From Fasciola hepatica (Eukaryota > Platyhelminthes > Trematoda > Plagiorchiida > Fasciolidae), in NCBI GenBank assembly GCA_948099385.1, contig CANUEZ040000001.1, positions 1,066,501-1,130,500 on the forward strand: 64,000 nucleotides of DNA, in the 5' to 3' direction. Below are positions 48,644 to 59,875 of the stretch, piece after piece (position 1 is the first letter of the stretch; each line of letters opens with the position of its first letter). A model generated the notes under the pieces. It made no database searches. It was not told the DNA's origin and was given only the letters and a program-made list of their open reading frames with translations. The position numbers were made by a program, and so were the translations under genes.

Positions 48644-50391
48644 CATCGTGAGCGTTCACTGAGACTATATGCAATGATCGAAAAAACTTCCGTTAAAACA
48701 TACTCCAGAAGGACCACAGTGCTACCCGTCATCCATCTAGTTGATACATTCAAGGCTCACTACGAGGAAAGATCTCGTACCACTTGCGATCAAGAGCACA
48801 TTTGAAGGATTGGACTGTCTGCAGCTCTACCATTTCACCAGGCAGACCGTTCCAACTGTTCGCAACCCTGTTGCTGAAGAAGTGCGATCTAGCCATCAAC
48901 CTAGATCGAACTTTTTCAACTTCTTTTCGTGTCCCCTTGTTCTGGAATCTCCGGCCCCTTGGAACGGACTATCTGGTCTAAGGCCAGAAAAGCCCTTCAT
49001 TACCTTGAACGTTTCTATGAGATCTCGACTTCTCCTCTTTTCCAACGAGAAAAGAATCAGGTCACAGAGTCTCTGCTCGTAAGTCTTACCCCTCTTCCCT
49101 TCAACCATTCGCGTGGCGAGACGTTGGACTTTCTCTAGGCAGGCGGCGTCCTTTTTGTAGGAGGGTGACCAAACCTGCACACTACCTTCTAAGTGAGGTC
49201 GTACTATAGCCATGTTAATAGGTACGAATACCTCTGGCTTCCGGCAAGACAAAGCTGATCGCAGTCTAAAGAGCTCCCCACGAGCCTTATGCGCAGCCGC
49301 GTTGCACTGTTCCGACCATTTGAATTCACTGTTCATGATGACCCCCAGGTATTTAACACTACTGGCTGCATCTACGGTGAATAGCCCTTGATCATGAGCG
49401 ACAGTTAGGCTCTCTGTTGCTCTTGACAACAAATGGCTTTTTTGAGCGTTCAGAGGTAAGTCCCATTTGTATGCCCAGTTCAGGACGGTACCTATTTCCC
49501 TGCCCAAGTCCGCCCTACCCTTAGATCCAACAATCATCACATCATCCGCAAAAATAAAGCTGGGCGATTGAAGAGCGGATGCCGATGGAGCTATGATATC
49601 CGCCAACGGCCTGATGATAGCTGGATGAGCGTTACCTGGGCCCGCTGACTTGTGATTGTTCAATTCCTGTGGGTACTCACGCACGCATTCCTCTGAAAGG
49701 TTTAGCTCGTTTAACCGGGGAGCAGGATGCACCAGAGTCAGATCTACTCGTACCTCACCATCTATTCTATGTACACTACCAAAGTATTCCCCCAGGGCGT
49801 CTGCTTTGCCCTGGTCATCAGTGACAATACCATAGTCTCTAGTGGATAGTGGACCTACGGCATTTCTTGTTGAGCCTTTAGACTGTACATAGCTGTAGAA
49901 CTTTTTCGGCTGTTGTCTTACAGACTGGGCCAATTTTTAGCTCAGATTCTCGCTTGGAAGTTCTCATAAGGCTAGCTGACTGCCGGAAGCTTTGTACTGG
50001 TTCCAAGAGCGGTTTCTAGGTCTGATGGCCTTGGCTATTGCAGCATTCCACCACATGGGCTTGCCCTCCCCACTCCTTCGTTTTAGGGGTGCGAACTCTT
50101 CCTGTAGGGCAGTCAGGGATCCTTTTATGGCCTGCCAGCGCTCCTCCACAGTAGCCTCCTCTGGCGCGTCCCAGGTCAAACCCATCGCCCTATTACGAAG
50201 CCTATCTATGTCCATACTAACGAAATTCCTAATCAGCCTTGAGGGTACCTTCGGTTGCCGCATGCATAGGGCTATTTTGACACACGCGTGGTCACTCTTG
50301 CCCAGCCGTGCACAATAAAGCAGTCCAGACATCGTTGGGGAAGTTCGTTATAGCGAGATCCAGCAAGGATGGAACGCATCCAGTCCTATAT
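48644..50391 (-). pseudogene. CR1-L LINE copy 2, coding part, 5'-truncated and RT-deleted
   Basis: Minus strand from about 50391 (linker with ARLGKSDHACVKIAL) leftwards. The codon that is TAG in copies 1 and 3 is CAG here (AQSVRQQPKKFY, 49933-49900). After HPAIIRPLADIIAPSA the sequence jumps in frame to LQSPSFIFADDVMIVG near 49583. About 550 bp are lost compared with copy 1, covering the RT fingers and first catalytic Asp. The C-terminus is present but ends early (KKLKKFDLG at 48896). 3' UTR follows to 48649, then the BEL insertion. Confidence 0.8.
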
Positions 50392-52202
50392 CTATAGTAT
50401 AGTATATTTCTTGACCGTGGTCCATCCACATGCACAAGGCAAGATCAGAGTATACAGCAGTACATGTCAATGTGAGGTATTCACAGATTCTAAATTTATA
50501 AATCACACAGCAACCGAAATACACCAGTAAAGTCATGTAGTGTTTGAGTGAACAAAAGTTGTTATGGTTGAGGCGGGAATTCCGAATCGGTTTCGAAATC
50601 GCTGGAGGGCGGTGTGGATAGCTGAAAAGTCGTGGGGTTGCTGATATAAGCGACAAATGGACGGTCACTAACGAGTAACCGGGCGGAGGAGATGCCAAAG
50701 AACATTGTTAGAAGTAAAGCAAGCGTGGGGCTTTCAAAGTGCAGTCAGAGATACCAGCGGAATATTGGACACTGATCCAGCATTGGGTAACTAATTGTGG
50801 AGGAGGCATGTGAAATAAAGGCAAGTGAGTCAAAGGTGATAATAAAACGGACCTTTTGTGCAGGTGATTACAGTGTCATATGGAAATTCAAATGAAGGCG
50901 AAAAGCTTCGCAGGGACTTCAGTGAACTTTGCATGGACATATAACGGACTTTTAAAGAAAGAAAAGCCGTCAATGAAACGGATTAGTGGAGACAGCGTCA
51001 ATGGTTCGGCTAGGCAGAAGTTGGAAGAGTGTAATTTTTTGTTTTTGTATGTGAAAGAAAATTGTTAACCAAATTATGGTTGGCTGCAGATGGCTGGTAT
51101 TCTGTTTCTTAAAGACCTTGGTTGCAGGTGGTGGCAGGTAGAATGTTGAGGGAAGCAGGTAAAAAAGGGCTGGTTTGACGAAGTTGACAGCTGCGAAGGC
51201 TGGGTTCCGGCCATTGGTTTCGTACTGCAACACGGGAAGAATTTGAACTGTTGGGTTGGATTATTTGGGAATAAACGTTGAGCGGATGTGTTGATGGTTG
51301 CTGTCAGGAAACACCTCTGCGATTCGGTGAGACTTTCATGAGGTTTTGTTAAACCGTGTACGGTGCCCCATGTAACGTCAGCGGGCGAGAGTATAGGTTT
51401 AAACCATTGATCAAATCGTCCAGTCCTTACGGTAATCCGGAATAAACGTCGATTCGGCCGATGGCTACCCAAGTAACCAATGCAATCTGGAAGAGATCAG
51501 GAGTGCGGCAGTCTGGAGAGTGTTCCAGCTGTGGGTTATGATTATCGTTTTTATGGAAGCATGAGAATGAAAATTTTGTTATCCGAACAGTTAGTTGTCG
51601 TTTGGTGAGTGGACCGGTCTATTAGGGATCCCTAGACGGAGACTGGTAGCTTTCTAGGGTAGTTGGGTGATAGTAGAGATTTGGGGCGATATCAGGTAGG
51701 CGGTGGATGAGAAGAGGGTGTCCGCTAGGGAACCAGGAATAAAACAATAGTAGATGGTCTGGTCTGGAAGAATAATGAAAAAAATAGGAAGATAACAGTC
51801 TGGTCAGTTCACCAGCTGTGGTCGAGGACGGCAAACAGTAAAAAAAGAAGAAAAACATAGTGTAAAAATGAGGATTTTTCATGTGGGGGCAAACGTGCTG
51901 GTATTCGGCAGGGGCATACGGATTCCGGTTGGAATGGGGTCCTAACTTACCATGAGCATATGCGCAGAGAAGTGAAGCCTAGTTACTAAGGAATGGTAAT
52001 CCGTGTGGCAAGGCTTCAGTGTACGAGAAAGGCGCAAAAAAGCAGGATGGGACGGCTGAGTTCTAGCCTGAGCCAGAAATTAAGTGAGAGCGAGCACCCA
52101 TCGCTAAAGGACGGAACGGTTTTATTTATATATATGCAAATTGTGTTGTAAAATGGCATAATCTAGTTAGGAAGGGGGACAAGTGAGTGGAGCATACCCA
52201 AG

Positions 52203-52203
52203 G

Positions 52204-52244
<41 letters not shown>

Positions 52245-52245
52245 T
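52203..52245. repeat. (AT)n microsatellite
   Basis: AT dinucleotide run interrupted once (ATGTAT). Confidence 0.9.
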
Positions 52246-52796
52246 GATGTATAGGTGGGTGCGATCATCGGACGGGTCATGCGAAAGCGGTCGGACGCAA
52301 AAGACTATGGCAAGGAAAGTGAGATAGAGTGACGCAGCTGAGGACCAACGGTTAACGGAAAGAAGAACAAAAGTTAAGCACGGGCTCATCGGTGCGGCGG
52401 ATCCCAAAGGCACATTGAGGCTATGAAACGTAAGACTAAAAGGGAAACGCCTTAGTGTGGCTAAAACTTTCAATGGGAAAGTTAGTATTTCTCCTAGAGT
52501 GGTCATTGAGGAGGAGTAAAGACCAAGTTCTGCATGAAATTACAGAAGGACCTTAGCTGGGGGATAGGGTGGGAGCAGAAAAGGTAACGTCATAACTGAG
52601 TGTTGAGTTCAGTTAGTGAGTCACGCTAAGTGGGATGAATCAGACTGGATTTTCCAGTTCGAAATCGCAGAGGTGGTGAGGGAAGTATATGTGGTGGGAC
52701 CTGGTGCGGAAGAGAGGCATTGTAAGCTAAGAGATATCGAGGAGCGTTGAGTTACTCACCGTGCTTGTGTTAATAATTATAGGACAGTAGTGAGTA

Positions 52797-52906
52797 TATA
52801 TACATATATATATAGTATATAAAAATGTTATATATTTACACATGTATATGTATATATATGAATAGGTATATATATATATATATAGTATATAAAAATGTTA
52901 TATATT

Positions 52907-52945
<39 letters not shown>
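52797..52945. repeat. AT-rich tandem duplication with (AT)n
   Basis: A unit of about 70 bp containing TAGTATATAAAAATGTTATA occurs twice (around 52812 and 52882), separated by AT runs and followed by a longer (AT)n run to about 52942. Confidence 0.8.
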
Positions 52946-52947
<2 letters not shown>

Positions 52948-53454
52948 GTATACAGCTGAGAGGAGCGGAAGCCAGGATAAATAAGAGGATCAATGAGTGA
53001 ATTAGTGGGTGGTGGGACTTAATGTCTTAGGATAATTTGGTGTAGGGGGAAAACATCATTGGCTAAAACCTTCAGCTAGAGAAGAGTTGTTTTACATGGC
53101 TGCCCTAGTACTATATGGCGAGGGAGGCAGTAATTGTTTAGACATGGTTGTGGAAACCGACTGGTGAATTAGATGAGGCGGGGATGTTTAAGAACTAGGT
53201 GATGGTAGGTGAACGTGGGTGAGTAGCGAGAACCGGCAGGCATCTAGATATTTATAGTTGTAAACGACAAAAACTATCCTTCTGCAATGTGGGTTATACG
53301 TAAAAAATAATAATAAATGGTAAGCCTATCGTCTGTCGTTAGGCAGAAAATGGTAGGTTTGGAATATGGTGCCGTGATCCTAGTAGTTGAACCCGTTTTT
53401 GAAGGCCAGCTCGACGGATAGCAGAGAGCGGGAGGAGAAACTGAAGCTAGGGTT

Positions 53455-55250
53455 CTAAAGTTCGATGCCTTCTTCATAGGCTCGATCCTCAGATATGCTG
53501 GCGTTAGTCAAAGATAACATATGACTAACGGTAAGTTGTGATTTAAGGGCATGGCTGAACTGGGTTATTGACGCACATTTGCGAATGGTCCGAGGCAGCT
53601 TATTCCAAAGCTTTGAATATTTAATGAGAAAGAAGTTGGACCTGATTGCCAGCCTGCAATGTGGGATGGTCAGACTGAAGTCTCTGTGGCGCAGAAGGTA
53701 AGATGAGGGTAGGAAAAACTGTATAGAGTTGGTAAAAGTGAACGCCGAGCAATGAATAAGTCTGTACAGAAAACACAAGTTAAGCCTGACATGTCTAAGC
53801 CATACGGGGTCAAGTTTAAATAGAATGCATCGCTCTTTATAGCTCAGTGGAGAGGAATATCCCATTAGCTTCTTGGTGAAGGTGCGCTGGACTTTCTCCA
53901 GGCGTATTCTGTCAGATTTAGACATTCCAGAGAAGATTATAGGGCAGTATTCGAGGTGGGGTCTAGCATGGGATTGGTATGTATGGAGGATACTATGTTT
54001 CATTTTAAATGATCTGAGAACTAGGCCTATTATCTGTCTGGCCCTGGCCGTCTGAAATGAGACACGTTCCGAAAATTGTAGATTGTTAGTGTATCGAAGC
54101 CCAAGATCCTTCACTGATGAGCTTGGGGCGATGGGTGCTTGGTTCAGTGACAGAGTTCCGAGGGGGACTTGACATCTGTAAGTTGTGTAGAAGCTTTTAG
54201 ATGTCGAGAAGCACATTTGCCATGAAGTGCACCATTGATCAAGTTTCTCAAGATCACTACCTATTTCAGACAGTGCTGTGCTCAAATCTTGATGGCGGAA
54301 ATCATACACGATTTTGATGTCGTCGGCGAAGAGGAAAGGTGTGCCATGTCGCACAATCGAAAACATGTCGTTAATATACAGTAAGAAAAATAGCGGACCA
54401 AGTACACTTCCTTGTATGACTCCACTAGTGACAGGCGCCGGTTGCGATAGATGACCATTAGCATAAACAACCTGGGTTCGATCCGACAGGTAAGAAGTGA
54501 TCCATGATAAAAGCGGGTCATGGATACCATAGGCCCGGAGTTTTGTTAACAATCGGGAGTGAGGAACTCGGTCAAATGCCTTGGTCATATCGAGGTAGAT
54601 GAAAATCATAGATTTTCCGTCGTCAGCTGCCGTGGTCACTAGGTTGAAGAAATCAAACTGGCATGTGGTACAAGAACGTGACTTTAGGAAGCCATGTTGG
54701 CCACTGTGAGTGAGGTTATGGGAAATGAGATAATCAGACATCCGCTGTTTAATCAAACGCTCCATTATTCTGGCAGCTAAAGGGGTATGGTTGATAGGAC
54801 GATAATTTGAAGGGTCATGCACTGGACCTTTTTTGTGGATAGGAATAATGGTTGAAGTTTTCCACTGGGATGGAAAAATGCCATTTTTAAGGGATAAGTT
54901 GTAGAGATTCATAAAGATAGCAGCGATGTCAGTTCCACAAAGATGAAAGAGTGCTGGGGGGATGCCGTCATAGCCAGGGCGGGAGGAGGGTCTAACACGC
55001 AGCAGCAGGTGGGTCACATCGTTCAAACTGAATTCAATGTCAGAGAGAACTTGCTCGGTGATGAGGGGTACGGGTGGCGGGTTTACAGTGGCGTCAGTGG
55101 TCATGGATTCTGAAAAGAAGGTATTGAGCGCCTCAGCGATTTCAGCTGCAGATTTAATATGCGTGCTGTTTCCCAAAATTAGATATGGTATCCCTGTAGG
55201 CTCTCTCTGATTTCTGCTCTTCAGCAGTCGGGACAATCGGTACGATCTGT
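53455..55250 (-). pseudogene. CR1-F LINE reverse transcriptase, 5'-truncated, frame intact
   Basis: An uninterrupted frame of about 593 codons whose first codon is not ATG; it is simply open from a junction at about 55250. RT motifs: [113 protein letters not shown] (active site). The C-terminus has LWNKLPRTIRKCASITQFSH and stops at 53455. Endonuclease and ORF1 are missing. Immediately upstream on the same strand is CR1-L copy 3, so the RT frame is preceded by a foreign LINE. Confidence 0.85.
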
Positions 55251-57675
55251 CGATCTGTCGTGTCCCCTTGTTCTGGAGTCTACGGCCATTTGGAATAGAC
55301 TATCTGGTCTAAGGCCAGAAAAGCCCTTCATTACCTTGAACGTTTCTATGAGATCCCCTCGACGTCTCCTCCTCTCCAACGAGAAGAGATTCAGGTCACA
55401 TAGTCTCTGCTCGTAAGTCTTACCCCTCTTCCCTTCAACCATTCGCGTGGCGAGACGTTGGACTTTCTCTAGGCAGGCGGCGTCCTTTTTGTAGGAGGGT
55501 GACCAAACCTGCACACTACCTTCTAAGTGAGGTCGTACTATTGCCATGTAAATAGGTACGAATACCTCTGGCTTCCGGCAAGACAAAGCCGATTGCAGTC
55601 TAAAGAGCTCCCCACGAGCCTTATGCGCAGCCGCGTTGCACTGTTCCGACCATTTGAATTCACTTTTCATGATGATCCCCAGGTCTTTAACCCTACTGGC
55701 TGCCTCTACAGTGAACAGCCCTTGATCATGAGCGACAGTTAGGCTCTCTGTTGCCCTTGACAACAAATGGCTTTTTTGAGCGTTTAGAGGTAAGTCCCAT
55801 TTGTATGCCCAGTTTAGGACGGTGCCTATTTCCCTGCCCAAGTCCGCCCTACCCTTAGATCCAACAATCATCACATCATCCGCAAAAATAAAGCTGGGCG
55901 ATTGAAGAGTGGATGCTAGGTCATTAATAAATAACAAGAATAGGACTGGGCCTAGGACGGATCCCTGCGGTGCACCACTGGTGACGTTCACCAAACTGGA
56001 GCACCTGTCCCCCACTTTGACATAAAGCGTCCTGTGGGAGAGGAAGTCCTCCAGCCACCTATATACTGGCCCACCTATCCCGAAAGTCTCCATCTTGCAT
56101 AGCAAAAGACGATGATTAACGGAGTCGAACGCCTTGCTAAAGTCGAGGTAGCATTCCCCAACTTGCTTACCTTCGTCCAGTCGTCGAGTTACTTCATCTA
56201 AGAAGCACAGGAGATTGGTCAGGCAAGATCTACTTTTCAGGAATCCATGCCGCGCCGGGCTTAGCATGGAGTGCTGCAGTAAGTGCTGGCAGATATGGGC
56301 ACGGATGATCTTCACGAGAACTTTACAGAGAATGCTAGTTAGGCTTACCAGCCTGTAGTTCTGCACATCCGACTTAGGCCCACTCTTATGTATTGCCACA
56401 ACTGCCGTGACTTTCCAGTCCTCAGGCAGCTTTCCCTGGTCCAACGTGGATCTATACAATCTGCATACCGATGGAGCTATGATATCCGCCAACGGCTTGA
56501 TGATAGCTGGATGAATGCCATCTGGGCCCGCTGACTTGTGGCTGTTTAACTCCTGTAGGTACTTACGCACGCATTCCTCTGAAAGATCTAGCTCGTTTAA
56601 CTGAGGAGGATGTATCAGAGCCAGATCTACTAGTACCCCACTATCTATCCTATGTACACTACCAAAGTATTCCCCCAGGGCGTCTGCTTTGCCCTGGTCG
56701 TCAGTGACAATACCATATTCTCTAGTGGATAGTGGACCTACGGCATTTCTTGTTGAGCCTTTAGACTGTACATAGCTGTAGAACTTTTTCGGCTGTTGTC
56801 TTACAGACTAGGCCAATTTCAGCTCAAATTCCCGTTTAGAAGTTCTCAAAAGGCTTACAGTCTCGTTTCTCAGCTTCGTATAGCGATTCGAGGCTAGCTG
56901 GCTGCCGGAAGCTTTGTACTGGTTCCAAGAGCGGTTTCTAGGTCTGGTGGCCTTGGCTATTGCAGCATTCCACCACATGGGCTTGCCCTCCCCACTCCTT
57001 CGTTTTAGGGGTGCGAACTCTTCCTGTAGGGCAGTCAGGGATCCTTTTATGGCCTGCCAGCGCTCCTCCACAGTAGCCTCCTCTGGCGCGTCCCAGGTCA
57101 AACCCATCGCCCTATTACGAAGCCTATCTATGTCCATACTAACGAAATTCCTAATCAGCCTTGAGGGTACCTTCGGTTGCCGCATGCATAGGGCTATTTT
57201 GACACACGCGTGGTCACTCTTGCCCAGCCGTGCACAATAAAGCAGTCCAGAAATCGTTGGGGAAGTTCGTTATAGCGAGATCCAGCAAGGATGGAACGCA
57301 TCCAGTCCTATATCTGGTATTCTCCCTAATATGCTGGCGCAACACATTATCATGCAGCCATTCTAAGTACGTTTGCTCCCCGATCCCGGCACGCAGACCT
57401 AAGCCACCCAGTCGATGTGCGGAAGATTGAAGTCACCCACTATGAGGGTCTTTTGTGCGTCCTTAACTAGTTCAGTCAAAGTCCGCAGCAAACAAACGTC
57501 CTCTTCGTGGTTAGTGCTTGGTGCCCTGTAGACACAGACGACGTTAACCCTTCTGCCTGGAAGGATGATCGTAACGGCGCATAGCTGGATATTGCGAATG
57601 CACATCTTGGTCTGGGACTCAAGGTGGTTTGCACCTGACCTAACGAGAATGGCTACTCCTCCTCCAAGGCAATCC
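55251..57675 (-). pseudogene. CR1-L LINE copy 3, truncated at both ends
   Basis: Almost identical to copy 1 over endonuclease end (57605-57399, VVCVYRAPSTN, GDFNLPHIDW), linker (57185-56808) and RT (HKSAGPDGIHPAIIK, YLDFSKAFDSVNH, FIFADDVMIVGSKG). It shares copy 1's three ORF2 lesions: the TAG after IDWVA, the frameshift before GLLYCARLG and the TAG before SVRQQPKKFY. The 3' end is cut at RTRGHD near 55253 and replaced by CR1-F. The last 55 or so codons and the 3' UTR are absent. The 5' end stops at about 57675. Confidence 0.85.
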
Positions 57676-57944
57676 TATTCTCGAAGTCTTGAAGTCTTGA
57701 AGTACTGCACGGGTTCGATGCTTTGAGCCCAATTGTCTCGGTTCTTTAGGGAACATTTGATCTTCTGCCAGGTTCACCGAGCCGAAACGAAAGTAAAACA
57801 AGCAGGCGGGGGGGGGGAGGCGCGGGTGGCAGCGAAAACAAGATACACATAACGTCATGCAGTGTCACACTGTGGACGGTGCCTTAAGCTGAGTGGGGGT
57901 GCGGCATTCGTGAACATATATGCGATAAAAGACAACTATTTTTT
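57676..57944. other. Unassigned spacer with G10 run
   Basis: No gene recognised. Contains three tandem GAAGTCTT-like units near 57682-57702, a run of G around 57809-57818 and a T-rich stretch at 57940-57950 where the CR1-G 3' end begins. Confidence 0.4.
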
Positions 57945-59456
57945 TTTTGACAAAGGAATCATTGGGAGAGACCCAGGCTGAGGTCTAGCTTTTTCTTGAA
58001 GATAGTTTTGTTCTGCGAGAGAACAATATCTTCCGGAAGTGCATTCCACAGAGTAATAACCCTATAGCTAAAAAAGTTTATCCTTAGTGAAGTGCCTGGC
58101 CTCCGTATGAAGACTTTTCTGCCGTGACCACGGAGAGAAGAGGCTGGACAGACGGAGAAGAAACAATCGCTTTGACCTGATTCAAAAAGGTGAAACATCA
58201 AAAACAGATCACCTCTTACTCGTTTTACGTCAAGGGGATAAAGATTGGGATGTGAGAGGTGGACGGGATAAGGTAGGCGGGATAGACCCCATACTCCTTT
58301 GGTGGAAGCCTTTTGAACCCTTCCTAGGATTTCACGATCTCGTACAGGAACAGAGTGCACTATCTGACTGCCGTACTCCGGCAGAGGACGGATATACGTG
58401 CAGAAAATTATGGGGAAATCATCCTTAGATATGCGCAGGAAGGATCTTCGAATCATGTTCAGAACGCAAAAGGCAGGCTTGCTCGCAAGTTGGTGATGAT
58501 GAGAGAAGGATAAGTTACAATCTAACCAGAAACCGAGCACTTTGTGTCGGTCAACCCTTGGCAGTGTGGTTGCTCCGTTAATGGAAAACGTGTGACCAGT
58601 CTCTCTGCCGAAAGACATGCTCACGCATTTGTCATAATTAACTGGGAGGTTCCAATCCTCGGGCCAGCGTTTCTTTTCATAAACTGCAATTTGCAGGTCT
58701 TCAACGCCTGAACTCCGGAGGGTTACATCGTCTGCTTACAGGGCAGTGTTCGCAGGAAGGGCTGTCGGAAGATCGTTTATATAGATCAAGAAAAGAAGAG
58801 GACCTAAGACCGAGCCTTGGGGCACCCCAGTTGTTACTGGGGAGGGTTGAGACAAAACATTCCCTACTTTAACCACAAAGGTGCGGTCGGTAAGGAAGCT
58901 ACGTAAGATGGCCAACATGGAGCATGTGATCCCGTATGTCTGCAGCTTATAAAGAAGAGGGGCATGAGGGACCTTATCGAAGGCCTTAGCAAAATCGATG
59001 AATACAGCGTGTGAGAGCTGGCGATCATCATAGGCTTTCATTAGACTATCCATGACAGTAAGCATATTGGTGATACATGATCTGCCAGGAAGAAACCCAT
59101 GTTGGGGCGGGGAGAGGATCTTATTTCTATGCAGATGGGAAAGAACCTCACTCTTAAGAATTCCCTCAAAACTTTTGCTGGGGATGCTAGTGAGGCTTAT
59201 GGGTCTGTAACTGGAAGCAAGGTGTCTACTACCCTTCTTACAGATGGGTGCGATCACTGCTTTTTTCCAGCTACTGGGGAAAACTCCATCGTCAGCCCAT
59301 CGCTGAAGAAGCGAGGCGTAAGGAGCAGCTAGTGTGTCCGCGGCTTCCTCGAGAATACGGGGTGGATTAGGTCAGGACCCATAGAGCAATATTGGTTGAG
59401 CCTTCGGAAACCTTGAGCGACTGCACCAATGGGAACAGTGACGCGGTTAACGGTAG
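57945..59456 (-). pseudogene. CR1-G LINE reverse transcriptase with stop at the active site
   Basis: Minus strand. 59257-58736 gives [60 protein letters not shown] and [21 protein letters not shown], then LPANTAL and a TAA. The next codons are ADDVTLR, so the stop has replaced the residue directly before the catalytic Asp pair. Downstream, 58624-57959 continues with DRHKVLGFWLDCNLSFSHHH and LRINFFSYRVITLWNALP to the end. Upstream coding is broken and the 5' side is cut by the BEL copy 2 LTR at 59457. Confidence 0.8.
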
Positions 59457-59833
59457 TGTAACGGTCGGTCGTGGAAAATCCCCCTTTTTCCCTCGCGATT
59501 CAGTGTTTTCCCCAACATCACTCATTTCCGTACACTATTGACTTGTCTTTACGAACTGGTTGTTTTTCTGGACCAATTGTTGTTTGTTCGCGCCCAGAGC
59601 GCTACTTTGGCACATCCTTGTTCAGGACCTGCGTGACGCACGTGCTGTCTGCTCACACGCTGCCATTCGGTTTCTCGTTGTTGAGACTTTGTGATCGTAT
59701 TATTTAGGTTTGTATATTGTTTATGTCATTGTTTATTTTAATAATCTAGTATCATAGAATATCACGGATAATCGCCTTCTGATTTCGGGATCCGTTGCGA
59801 ATTTGGCTACGCATTGCTCAAACGTTCGTAACA
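59457..59833 (+). repeat. 5' LTR of BEL/Pao copy 2
   Basis: 377 bp, beginning TGTAACGGTCGG and ending GTTCGTAACA, aligned with the LTR of copy 1 with scattered substitutions and small indels. The 5 bases before it are GGTAG, the expected target duplication whose partner would be outside the window. Confidence 0.88.
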
Positions 59834-59875
59834 ATACTCAATAGATCTATTTGGAACGAGGAAAAATCACGCAAA

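Larger units (their letters stand above)
50392..53454. other. Unassigned 3-kb region with AT microsatellites
   Basis: The plus strand is purine-rich and the minus strand pyrimidine-rich over long stretches. No transposon motif or exon was recognised. Simple repeats lie at 52203-52245 and 52797-52945. By position it could contain a long 3' UTR of the CR1-F LINE to its right, which is on the minus strand and ends at 53455, but no terminal repeat marks an end. Confidence 0.4.
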
